From: Shewanella nanhaiensis
GTDB lineage: Bacteria; Pseudomonadota; Gammaproteobacteria; Enterobacterales; Shewanellaceae
Assembly: GCF_019457885.1 (NCBI RefSeq)
Contig: NZ_JAHZST010000011.1
Span: 124,001 to 188,000, forward strand
Reading direction: 5' to 3'
DNA: 64,000 bases
How positions within the stretch are numbered: position 1 is the first letter of the stretch; the number at the start of each line of letters is the position of its first letter. This document shows, piece after piece, positions 27,326-35,165 of the stretch. Under the pieces are notes generated by a model, which searched no databases, was not told where the DNA came from, and saw only the letters and a list, made by a program, of their open reading frames with translations. The translations under genes were made by a program, and so were the position numbers.

Positions 27326-28540
27326 TTATTTGGTTTCTTTTACGGAGCTTATTCTGGCCACATTGTCTTTCAATCTGTTTTGGTAACTGTGGAACTCACC
27401 CTGACGTTGCTTAGCCGTGGCTGAGCTACAGCCGCTTTTATTGAAATAGTCACTACAATCCCAAGACATAGGTATCTCTACTGCAATCGCCCCCCAGTTT
27501 GCGGCATTATCCATGGCACCTTTTAGCTCATCGACACCAAAACGCTTTCTACGGTCACTTTTAAATACATTGGTTTGGAAATAGACAGGATCGCCCGCTT
27601 GAGCAATTTCAAAGAGCAGCTGATTGACTGAGCCATCATTGTTAACCTCATCGTGGCGTAAGCTGTTATTACCCAATACGCAGCGTTTACCTAACTTATT
27701 AGTTGAGCGGCACTCATTAAAAAGCTGTTTAGTTTTGTTGTAATCGCTACTCTTACTACCGTTACTGTAGTTGTAAACTTGGTAAAGATGGCTTCCAAAC
27801 AGGGTTGGTGTTTTCTGCCAGCTATTAGCGTGGATCTGTATTTGACGTTGTAAACAGGCATAATCTTTCTCATTGGTATAACTCTTATCACCAAGGGCGC
27901 GCATGGTTGACATATTAGCGGCCCTAACCTCCTTTCGCCCAGTACGGTTCCACATAATTTCAGTGTGAACAGTCATGCACATGGAGGCTGCAACTCCGCC
28001 TATACTTAGCTCATCGTCATAACGGCTAGCTGCTGCTAGCATCAGGTTTTCATAGTGATTTTGATAGGGGGTATTCCAAAATAGGGGAAGTTGGAAGGTT
28101 TGTTTAGGACTTGAGTTTTTGAAGTGCCATGAGATCTTGCCTACGTTGGGGTCATTTTTTACCCAGTCTGGGGCGTACACGCCAGTACGGATACGTATCA
28201 TAACCTTGTAGCCATCTTTGTCAGTGAGGCCCTGTGCAGCATTGTAACTTTTGGCTGCGGTGACAGCTTTATCGATTACGCTCCAGTTAAACTCTCCCTT
28301 TACAGGCTCTATATCTTTCCAGTAAACCTGACAATAACCCGCCGCCATATTACCTCTAGGCGTTTCACACTTGGTACCATCATATTTTCCGCGCATGATT
28401 AATCCCGCTGTGTAGGGTTTTATGCCTGCTTGGATTGGCGAACTTCCCACTTTAGAGTAGGGTTTGATAGCGGCATGAAGCGGCATGGCTAAACTTACAA
28501 ATAGCAGGAGTGAAAGCAAGCTTCTGGTATTGAGGTTCAT
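27326..28540 (-). CDS. Secreted glycosidase-like protein, paralogue without tectonin domain
   Basis: A 404-residue secreted protein with signal peptide (MNLNTRSLLSLLLFVSLAMP start). It aligns almost without gaps to the first 375 residues of the tectonin-bearing paralogue and keeps both candidate catalytic glutamates (about 194 in MTVHTEIMW and 355 in AVEIPMSW) and all the cysteine positions. The protein ends where the propeller would begin. The mature N-terminus has a short duplication: IKPY occurs twice, 16 residues apart. Function is probably on the same glycan without the added binding module. Confidence 0.75.
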   Translation of the reverse strand: MNLNTRSLLSLLLFVSLAMPLHAAIKPYSKVGSSPIQAGIKPYTAGLIMRGKYDGTKCETPRGNMAAGYCQVYWKDIEPVKGEFNWSVIDKAVTAAKSYNAAQGLTDKDGYKVMIRIRTGVYAPDWVKNDPNVGKISWHFKNSSPKQTFQLPLFWNTPYQNHYENLMLAAASRYDDELSIGGVAASMCMTVHTEIMWNRTGRKEVRAANMSTMRALGDKSYTNEKDYACLQRQIQIHANSWQKTPTLFGSHLYQVYNYSNGSKSSDYNKTKQLFNECRSTNKLGKRCVLGNNSLRHDEVNNDGSVNQLLFEIAQAGDPVYFQTNVFKSDRRKRFGVDELKGAMDNAANWGAIAVEIPMSWDCSDYFNKSGCSSATAKQRQGEFHSYQNRLKDNVARISSVKETK

Positions 28541-28842
28541 CTTGTATCCCTTGAGTCTTGATCATTGACTGTTCATCCTCGGACAAACTCATACAGTTAG
28601 TGACTGCGGGCTTAACTCTATAGTGTTAATTCCGATAACTAGATAGATAAGTAATATAAATGTGATAAAAAATAAAGAGGCTTTACATAAATAGACATTT
28701 CTTTGAAGTTTCTGGCATTCGGACTCTAGGAGGTTAAGTTATTTTCGAGTTGGAGGTGTATATTTAATATGAGGTGAAACACCAAGCCATTATGTGGCTG
28801 GTGTTTCGTAAAGAGAGTAAGAAAGCAGTACTTAGGTTGTGA
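28541..28842 (-). promoter_or_regulatory. Upstream region of the second glycosidase-like gene
   Basis: About 300 bases holding the paralogue's promoter (conserved with 26964-27085) and a terminator hairpin at 28776-28807 belonging to the aminotransferase gene. Nothing else is recognised. Confidence 0.5.
28776..28807 (-). terminator. Terminator hairpin of the aminotransferase gene
   Basis: GAAACACCAAGCCA pairs with TGGCTGGTGTTTC (one bulged base), about 35 bases beyond the stop codon. Confidence 0.6.
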
Positions 28843-29994
28843 TTAGATCCAGCCCTGCTGGCGGAATTTTGCCAATGTTTTGCAGAAATATTGCATCTGG
28901 GTTGGAGTTCCAATGGATAAACGGTTCCAGCCCTCGCCGTGATTGAAGGGGCGCCCGACTAAAATACCAGCCTGCTCCATGCGCTCCATATATTGCTGAT
29001 TATCTCCTGTTACTTTATGGAAAATAAAGTTGGTCTCGCTTGGCAGATAATCTAAACCCAACTTCTCTAGTTGCTGATAAACCAAGGCTTTAGCCTGATG
29101 ATTCGATTTAAGGCTTAATTCGAGCCATTCGGGGCTTGCTAGTGAAGCTGTTGCGGCAACACAACCCAGCAGGTTAGCGTTATCGATACTTGCCTGAGCT
29201 CGCATAGCATTAATCACAGTGGGGTGAGCAATGCCATAACCTACACGCAAACCTGCTAGGGCATGGACCTTTGAAAAAGTGCGACACACGACAATATTGG
29301 ATTGCCCCTGCTGTATCCGCGCAACGGCAGAGACAAATTCTGGCTGGTTAACATATTCGACATAGGCTTCATCAATAATGAAACTTAGCTGAGATGAGGC
29401 TTTATCTAACCACTGATTCAAAGGGCTTTGGGGGAGCAAAACTCCAGTTGGATTATTAGGGTTACATAGATAAACAATGGATGGTCCCTTATGTGCTTCA
29501 ACTTTAGCCTGCATCTTTGCTAAGTCTGTCTGCCATTGGCTATCGAGTTTGACTTTGACCACAGGGATCCCACGTGCCTGCGCATAGTCGATGATCACTC
29601 CATAGCTAGGATCTGGCATAACCAACTGACAATTGGTTTGTGCTAATGCATCGAGTGCCATTTTTAGGACCTCTGAAGATCCATTACCATAAATCAGGTG
29701 TGAGTTGCTCAATGATAGCGACTGGCTTAAGCCTGCCATCAAGTCACTGCGAGCTTTATCTGGATAGCGCCAAACTTGAGGCAGTGCCTTGTTGATCGCT
29801 TGTTGAGCTCTAGGCGCTATACCTAGCGGGTTCTCATTGAAGTTAAGCGGGATAGGCTGGTCTTCGGCAATGCCATTACTGTTGGTTGAACTGCTAGATA
29901 GTAGCTTTGTAGCTGTGTTTGAACTGCTACAACCAAGTGTTAATAGGCTGGCACCTAAGCTGCCACAGAGAAATTTACGACGATTAATTTGCAT
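28843..29994 (-). CDS. Exported (Tat, lipoprotein) class I/II aminotransferase, HisC-like
   Basis: A 383-residue fold-type I PLP aminotransferase most like histidinol-phosphate aminotransferase. Visible features are NPNNPTGVLL, the DEAYVEY loop with the PLP Asp, the Schiff-base lysine in CRTFSKVHALAGLRVGYG, and RLSIGTPTQM near the C-terminus. Unusually it begins with a twin-arginine signal (NRRKFLCGS) followed by a lipobox (LTLGCSS), so it should be folded with PLP in the cytoplasm and then exported as a lipoprotein. No his genes are nearby. Substrate unknown. Confidence 0.85.
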   Translation of the reverse strand: MQINRRKFLCGSLGASLLTLGCSSSNTATKLLSSSSTNSNGIAEDQPIPLNFNENPLGIAPRAQQAINKALPQVWRYPDKARSDLMAGLSQSLSLSNSHLIYGNGSSEVLKMALDALAQTNCQLVMPDPSYGVIIDYAQARGIPVVKVKLDSQWQTDLAKMQAKVEAHKGPSIVYLCNPNNPTGVLLPQSPLNQWLDKASSQLSFIIDEAYVEYVNQPEFVSAVARIQQGQSNIVVCRTFSKVHALAGLRVGYGIAHPTVINAMRAQASIDNANLLGCVAATASLASPEWLELSLKSNHQAKALVYQQLEKLGLDYLPSETNFIFHKVTGDNQQYMERMEQAGILVGRPFNHGEGWNRLSIGTPTQMQYFCKTLAKFRQQGWI

Positions 29995-30422
29995 TTTTAG
30001 TTATTATTTTTAAGTGGTTATTCACTTATGTTGATATGTAATAACGACTTGAGCTAGCTTCAACGTGTTTTTTTGAGCTGTTGTTCACATAAATATTCTT
30101 TTATCTTGGAAGAAGGGTGGGCTTCGCCCTGCTAGGAGGGCACTGCGTGCCTAGGAGAGCGTTCGCAAGCTTACTGCTAGTGCGCTTCGCTGCGAGTGAA
30201 AAGCAAAAACGGTTTTGGAGAGTGTTGATTATCTACTGCTGAGTCGTTAGTTTATTGATTAGTAACTGCTTATTTTGCAAGCAGAATTAATCGATGCTGA
30301 GACTCTAATGATAACAAGCTTTACTGTTAGCTTTGGGTGATAAATACACAGGCTGTTTGAGCTTATTGATAGCTCTTATTAAGGGGTCAGCCTCATATTC
30401 TTTCATGTGATCAGGATGGTTT
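29995..30422. other. Intergenic region with structured repeat, copy A
   Basis: About 430 bases between divergent genes. It holds the repeat at 30118-30207; the remainder is AT-rich. The VOC gene start has an AGGA site at 30413-30416. Confidence 0.5.
30118..30207 (+). repeat. GC-rich structured repeat, copy A (upstream of VOC gene)
   Basis: A run of short hairpins with TTCG loops (GGGCTTCGCCC, GCGTTCGC, GCGCTTCGCTGCG) ending GAGTGAAAAGCAAAA. A second copy in the same orientation stands just after the VOC gene (30876-30952); copy A has about 13 extra bases. The pair brackets one gene. Confidence 0.7.
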
Positions 30423-30863
30423 ATGAAACATATTCTAGCATTGGTGCTGTCTTTGTTTATTGCTAGCACAAGCGCAAATAATTTAGGTGAGATAAAGGAT
30501 GAAACTACCGAAATGACTCAACACAATAAAATTAACTATATTGAAATTCCCGCAAAAAATATTGAAGCAACAAAAGCCTTCTTTAGTGAGGTGTTTGATT
30601 GGTCATTTGTGGACTATGGCCCAGATTATTGTAGTTTTGCGGCTCAGGGTGTTGATGGAGGCTTCTTTAAATCAGAATTAGTTGTGTCTACTAAGAATGG
30701 AAGCCCACTAATTGTGCTTTACAGTAATTCGCTAGAGGAAACTCAAGCAAAGATTGAAAAATCAGGTGGTAAAACAATTAAGCCTATTTTTTCATTTCCA
30801 GGTGGAAGAAGATTCCACTTTAGCGATCCAAGCGGAAATGAATTTGCAGTTTGGTCAGAGTGA
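30423..30863 (+). CDS. VOC (glyoxalase/bleomycin-resistance) family protein with N-terminal signal-like extension
   Basis: A 146-residue protein. Residues from about 31 (MTQHNKINYIEIPAKNIEAT) form a single VOC domain with the usual FFSEVFDW, GGFF, and HFSDPSGNEFAVWSE blocks. The first 18 residues (MKHILALVLSLFIASTSA) look like a Sec signal peptide, and the first ATG has a well-placed AGGA site, so I keep it; initiation at 30513 would give the usual cytosolic length. Substrate unknown. It is bracketed by two copies of a structured repeat. Confidence 0.8.
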   Translation: MKHILALVLSLFIASTSANNLGEIKDETTEMTQHNKINYIEIPAKNIEATKAFFSEVFDWSFVDYGPDYCSFAAQGVDGGFFKSELVVSTKNGSPLIVLYSNSLEETQAKIEKSGGKTIKPIFSFPGGRRFHFSDPSGNEFAVWSE

Positions 30864-30875
30864 TACGTAACAAGG

Positions 30876-30952
30876 CGGGCTTCGCCCTGCGTGCCTACGA
30901 GGTCGTTCGCAAGCTCACTACTAGGGCGCTTCGCTGCGAGTGAAAAGCAAAA
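30876..30952 (+). repeat. GC-rich structured repeat, copy B (downstream of VOC gene)
   Basis: Direct repeat of 30118-30207, sharing GGGCTTCGCCCTGC, GCGTGCCTA, CGTTCGCAAGCT and GCGCTTCGCTGCGAGTGAAA in order, with a 13-base deletion near the left end. It begins 13 bases after the VOC stop. Confidence 0.7.
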
Positions 30953-31247
30953 GAGCATTCTCACCATGTAGAGTTTTGTACTGAACGACTACATCAAGCA
31001 AGTGTCACAAGCTTGGGGATAGAGAACAGATGGAGTTAGAGGTTTGAGTTTGCTTAGTTCGTTTATCGTCTAGACTTTTAGGGCTCGATACTCCTTTTTT
31101 GAGCAAATCCATTGAAGTCCAAAACTCGCTTCTATGGCGAGCTTTTTATTGGGTGTGGTTTGGATCGTACGTTTAGTGCTAGCACGTATTTGGACAGAAA
31201 TCAGTTAGTGCAAAGGGTCTAATAGTGGATCGTGGGATTAGGAAATG

Positions 31248-31327
31248 TATGGAGTCCATATAAAGTTTACACTGACCCCACATATCATATGGAGTCCATA
31301 TAAAGTTTACACTGACCCCACATATCA
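31248..31327. repeat. Perfect 40-bp tandem duplication
   Basis: Two exact 40-base units adjoin (31248-31287 and 31288-31327). On the minus strand each contains GGGGTCAGTGTAAACTTTAT. This motif resembles short sequences found beside mobile or RAYT-linked repeats in marine gammaproteobacteria, but no transposase is present here. Confidence 0.75.
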
Positions 31328-31488
31328 TAGTTACTTGGTCATCACGATTATAGTTAGTATAATTTGGACAATTCCGTTTCATCTCAATCGCTAATTTAGC
31401 AAAATGCTAATCTCTTAAGGTATGGAAAAATTCGCTTAAGTCATGTTCAGCCTTACAGAAGCAGATCAAACTGAGTTCGCGATATAAA

Positions 31489-32385
31489 TCAAGTAATCTC
31501 TAACACTCGTCTATCCTGCACCGGATAGGTAGTTCCAAGATCACTAGAAGGTGATGAACTTAACTGATGTTGAGGCACACCAAGAGCTATCAGTTTATCA
31601 TGGGTATCCGATATACCATCACTATGATTCCAGTTCTCCCAAATAGCATCAGGATAGGCGTTCAAGACGCACCTGAAGTATGGAAGATCGATATCATTAA
31701 CCGAATGCCCTATCACAATGATTTTTTTGATATCTCCATAGCCTTCTAGCTGAGCGCGATATCGTTCAAGTATCTCAGGGACCGGCTTGTGAAACTTATC
31801 TGTTACTGAAGCCAATGTTCTTTGTGACTCATCAAGCCAAGGTGCATTTTCGTTGCATCGCATTGAGGCAGATTGATTACCATTCCCTATTCCATGACCC
31901 AAAATGACATTCCATCTGGCTTTACCATGAATATGTAGAACATCTTCATCCGGAATTGAATATACATCCTGAAGAGTAGATGTATAGTTGAAGCTAATGA
32001 ATTTGGCTCCATCATGGAAATCATAAAGTTGGGAGGCTGAGGTTACGTCTACTGATCTTACCCAAGTGATAAATGAAGTTTTTACATCATCCACCAATTC
32101 ATCGACTTTTTGAGCTATCTCATCTTCGTAGCCATACAAATGACTTGAGGACTCTACCATGTCTTCCATACTTGGTTGCCATGCGGCTTGCTCGTTAAAT
32201 TCATCTTCATTGAAGATGCCTAAGTTCTCTTCAAAGCTAGACCACTCTTGATCGTCAAAGAACTCAGGAAAAAACGCAAAATACTCATCTAACTGACTAT
32301 GATACCGTTGGTGAAAATGCCAATAGCTCGTAGGTAAGCCATTTTGAATATCAAACCCATTACCGATTATGACTAAGGTTGCCAC
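31489..32385 (-). CDS. AbiH-family abortive-infection protein
   Basis: A 298-residue protein matching the AbiH phage-resistance family: N-terminal LVIIGNGFDIQNGLPTSYW (GNGFD at residues 8-12), the middle KFISFNYTSTL and LHIHGKA motifs, and the C-terminal IIVIGHSVNDIDLPYF. The order GNGFD, FNYT, HG is reminiscent of a SIR2-like nucleotide-binding fold, which is my inference. AbiH was first defined as a lactococcal abortive-infection gene; its mechanism is not established. It lies 194 bases downstream of a SLATT-like gene on the same strand, next to an FRG-domain gene. Confidence 0.85.
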   Translation of the reverse strand: MATLVIIGNGFDIQNGLPTSYWHFHQRYHSQLDEYFAFFPEFFDDQEWSSFEENLGIFNEDEFNEQAAWQPSMEDMVESSSHLYGYEDEIAQKVDELVDDVKTSFITWVRSVDVTSASQLYDFHDGAKFISFNYTSTLQDVYSIPDEDVLHIHGKARWNVILGHGIGNGNQSASMRCNENAPWLDESQRTLASVTDKFHKPVPEILERYRAQLEGYGDIKKIIVIGHSVNDIDLPYFRCVLNAYPDAIWENWNHSDGISDTHDKLIALGVPQHQLSSSPSSDLGTTYPVQDRRVLEIT

Positions 32386-32579
32386 ACTGCCTCCCTAAAA
32401 ATAGACTTTCAAAGCTACATATTTTAACACGCAATAATTGTGTATTTAACTGATTATTAGAAAAATTCAAGACTGTGGGATTGCTCAAACGATTACAAAA
32501 AGTATCGTTAACATAGAGCTGCCTGTCGGTGGTTTTCTATACCCACTAGAAGTCACCTATCAACCTTCTAGAGTTGCAT

Positions 32580-33305
32580 CTACTTTTTGTAAAGCTGCAC
32601 ATGCATTTTAAGCGCATTGACTAACTCTTCAGGTAACTCATTATTAGTACAGTTAAGATTGATAACTGTACTCCCATTTGCCTTCGGAATAGTCTCTACA
32701 ACTGATGACTTAGAGGTGGATGTACTGACTAAGTAGAATAGACCAGTAATGAGACATGCTAAAATAATATTAAAAAAGACCTTCCAACGCTCAGGCTTAT
32801 GCACAGTTAATAACGAGTTTTCTGATAAATAATTCCATTGAGTTACAATGTTATCTAGCTCTTTTAGAGTTTGTTCATCATTCACTAAGCTCGTTTTAGC
32901 TTTCAGAGTTAAGGCTTCAACATTACGGACTAGATTTGCATAACGAGCAGCTAAAGAACGGTGCACTTCAGCCCGCTCACCATGGCGGCTTTGAGTCGTT
33001 GTTCCCGAAATAACAGCAGCTGCGACACCAACAAAAATAACTATATATTGATTGGTAATTCCATAGAACATGTCCACAGAAACACTAGTGTCATTACTAG
33101 AAGAGAATTGGAAAAATGAAAAAGCTGTAACAAAAATAGTACAATAAATCAGCGCATACCCTAAAACCTGAGCACGAGCAAAAAGAGCCTCCGACCTTTT
33201 GTAATGCCCATCCCTAGCTTCCTGACAACGAGTGAGCCACTTGTTTAAAGTCTCGAAGAAATCTATTGTTGCTGAACTATTTTTTCTACCATTTGAATCA
33301 GTCAT
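32580..33305 (-). CDS. SLATT-like membrane protein (putative defence effector)
   Basis: A 241-residue protein with paired TM segments (about 47-66 and 86-104), a cytosolic helical stretch containing HGERAEVHRSLAARYANLVR, and a third TM (about 175-193) before a 48-residue tail. The two-TM hairpin followed by this charged helix is the layout of SLATT domains, described as pore-forming effectors in nucleotide-dependent conflict systems. No nucleotide cyclase (SMODS/CD-NTase) or SLOG gene is adjacent, so the trigger would have to be something else, perhaps AbiH or the FRG protein. The family call is from motif memory and needs a profile search. Confidence 0.65.
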   Translation of the reverse strand: MTDSNGRKNSSATIDFFETLNKWLTRCQEARDGHYKRSEALFARAQVLGYALIYCTIFVTAFSFFQFSSSNDTSVSVDMFYGITNQYIVIFVGVAAAVISGTTTQSRHGERAEVHRSLAARYANLVRNVEALTLKAKTSLVNDEQTLKELDNIVTQWNYLSENSLLTVHKPERWKVFFNIILACLITGLFYLVSTSTSKSSVVETIPKANGSTVINLNCTNNELPEELVNALKMHVQLYKK

Positions 33306-33495
33306 GACTTATCACTTTATAACCTAAAGCTCACCCTAGCGAGCAACAACCAACAATTATAACACCATGAAGATATAGGTTTTTTCTGGATATAACATTC
33401 GTGACATTGATCACTTTATATATCAGCTATAAGAGTGGCTATCTAGTAAAATTGGGTTTCTAATATGGCTAAAATTGATATTTAGGTGATAAGAG
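33306..33495. promoter_or_regulatory. Divergent promoter region of the SLATT-like and FRG genes
   Basis: 190 AT-rich bases. The 11-mer ATCACTTTATA occurs twice in the same orientation (33311-33321 and 33410-33420), which could be a shared regulator half-site. No regulator gene is present in the group. Confidence 0.4.
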
Positions 33496-34425
33496 ATGCG
33501 ATTTCCTAATTTTGATTACAGAGTTCGTTGGGAAGTACCAATTACAACAGAAGAACAGCTGCAAGCTCTTTTTAATAAAAAGCTCGAAACTAATATATTT
33601 TATCGAGGAATGCCAAATAAGGAGTTTATAGCTTTAACTTCTTTTTATAGACATTACTTAAATAAATATTCTCCTCCATATGAAGAAATAGGAATTAGTA
33701 GTAACGGACACCTCAAAGTGAACTTCCCGAAAATTATTAAAAATGATTATATCAACGAATCTTTTGACATAATTGATGAGTTTGTGACCCAACTAAAAAG
33801 GCGTGGTGTTTCTGTTGATCTTCCATTACATACCATTTTGGGTTTAGCTCAACATTATGGTCTTCCAACGAATGTACTTGATTTCACTATTGATCCACTA
33901 ATAGCTCTTTATTTTGCTACAGAACCAGATCCATGGAACGAGCAAGAAGACTGTGTAATTTACGAAAGTGATATAGAAATGTCAGCAAAAATTGTGGCCA
34001 CAATGGCGGCAGAAGGTCAATTGGGTTACTTTAAGGACCTAAATGGCTACGAAGAAATTTATCAGCATTTCATGTCTTTATCCAGGTGCATTACCCGAGC
34101 AGATGAATCAACAAAAGCACCTTTAATTCAGGATGTTGATATCAAGTACAACCACCGACTATGTAATCAAAAAGGGGTCTTCATTTATAACCCTAGCTGC
34201 CACCCGTATGATGTAGAGATGTACAATGTATATGATGAACCATATCGCTGTTCCGGAAGGCAAGTTTATGTAATTCAAGCTCACCTAAAGCCTTATGTTA
34301 GAATTTTCCTCTATGAAAGAGGAATAGATAAAGAATATATATACCCTAACAATTCACTTGATCTAAACAAATCACTTATTGAAAAGGCTGTTCGCTCAAC
34401 AAAAAGAAAGCTCAACATTAGATAA
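33496..34425 (+). CDS. FRG-domain protein
   Basis: A 309-residue protein with the FRG domain, named for an F/YRG motif: here FYRGMP (about 35-40), FYRHYL, then LAQHYGLPTNVLDFTIDPL (about 117-135) and ALYFATEP. FRG domains occur in phage-defence and toxin settings but their activity is unproven. Many lysines and isoleucines (AT-rich codons) set it apart from the neighbouring core genes and suggest horizontal acquisition. It is divergent from the SLATT-like/AbiH pair with a shared 190-base promoter region, so the three may be one module. Confidence 0.85.
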   Translation: MRFPNFDYRVRWEVPITTEEQLQALFNKKLETNIFYRGMPNKEFIALTSFYRHYLNKYSPPYEEIGISSNGHLKVNFPKIIKNDYINESFDIIDEFVTQLKRRGVSVDLPLHTILGLAQHYGLPTNVLDFTIDPLIALYFATEPDPWNEQEDCVIYESDIEMSAKIVATMAAEGQLGYFKDLNGYEEIYQHFMSLSRCITRADESTKAPLIQDVDIKYNHRLCNQKGVFIYNPSCHPYDVEMYNVYDEPYRCSGRQVYVIQAHLKPYVRIFLYERGIDKEYIYPNNSLDLNKSLIEKAVRSTKRKLNIR

Positions 34426-34913
34426 AAGTAGCTAGCCAATATTCCAATAACAAAGGGGTCGTAGCCAATTGGCTTCATTCGGAGAGATAAACACTCAGGT
34501 GTAGATGCGACAGTGAGCTTCGATGACATGGATGTCATCGTAGAGACTACAGGGATTGTACTTGCGTCGGCTCACTGAAGTATCTGCACATTAGCCTGCT
34601 GCAAGCAATAAATACGATTTAGGCTATGGTATTAAATAAACCAACTAAACACCAAGCCTGTCCGATGCATCAACCAAAAAGATACTGAAGCTTGCTATCC
34701 GACAAGTTCTCTAATACCGTGCCACAGAAGTGTTCGCACTAGAAGGTCGCTCCTTGGCATCCTGCCACTGCGACATTGGCGCATCCTTGCACGGCACCCA
34801 CGGCAGATGATAAACACCATTGAAGCTATGGTTACCAACAAACCATCAAAAATAAAACCTGCGCAATGAACCCAACCAAAAAGATATTTGAAACTTGTTA
34901 TCTGACAAGAACC
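34426..34913. other. Repeat-containing intergenic region after the FRG gene
   Basis: About 490 bases. It contains a copy of the dispersed extragenic repeat (34480-34615), a tail-like fragment of it near 34770-34830, and an internal imperfect duplication of about 40 bases starting AACCAAAAAGATA (34672-34712 and 34873-34913). No gene is supported. Confidence 0.6.
34480..34615 (+). repeat. Dispersed extragenic repeat, copy 1
   Basis: Contains a perfect hairpin around CATGGA (CGATGACATGGATGTCATCG), then TAGAG, AGGGAT, CTCACTGAAGTATCTGCACA and a GCTGCAAGC end. Similar sequence recurs at 39400-39520 and 60500-60635 in the same orientation and at 58977-59150 inverted. Its last 22 bases match the inverted copy exactly. 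Confidence 0.8.
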
Positions 34914-35147
34914 CTAACTTGTGAGAGATAGCGTAGATTTATCTGAATCTCCCCCAACTTCATCATCAAAAATGGCCTCAATCGGAGTATCAAAAAGTCT
35001 GGCTAATTTAAACGCCAACGGCAAACTGGGATCATACTTCCCCTTCTCAATAGCGTTGACGGTTTGGCGGGAAACATCGAGTTTCTCGGCTAAATCAGCT
35101 TGGGTCCAGTCTTGTTCAGCGCGGAGCACTTTTAAGCGGTTTTTCAT
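34914..35147 (-). CDS. XRE-family transcriptional regulator
   Basis: A 77-residue protein that is nearly all helix-turn-helix: QADLAEKLDVSRQTVNAIEKGKY is the two-helix DNA-binding part, followed by PSLPLAFKLARLFDTPIEAIF. This subtype is commonly found beside a small membrane protein, as here. It lies 18 bases downstream of the membrane-protein gene on the same strand, and the operon is preceded by two palindromic sites, so autoregulation is likely. Confidence 0.92.
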   Translation of the reverse strand: MKNRLKVLRAEQDWTQADLAEKLDVSRQTVNAIEKGKYDPSLPLAFKLARLFDTPIEAIFDDEVGGDSDKSTLSLTS

Positions 35148-35165
35148 CTTTCTAAAATCCTAAGG

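Larger units (their letters stand above)
30864..31488. other. Gene-poor region with repeats before the defence group
   Basis: About 625 bases without a supported gene. It contains structured repeat copy B (30876-30952) and a 40-bp tandem duplication (31248-31327). The short ORFs here have no recognisable product. Confidence 0.6.

Noticed and set aside
30118..30952. VOC gene flanks as integron attC sites
   Set aside because: ACGTAACAAGG after the VOC stop looks like one attC end, but there is no matching GCGTTA end and no complementary core before the gene; the flanks are better described as direct structured repeats.
31248..31327. CRISPR array
   Set aside because: Only two units occur and they adjoin with no spacer, so this is a simple tandem duplication. 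No other spaced repeat array or cas gene is seen in the window.
31179..31382. 67-codon minus-strand ORF over the 40-bp duplication
   Set aside because: Its coding sequence is mostly the duplicated non-coding unit, giving a repeated peptide, and there is no ribosome-binding site.
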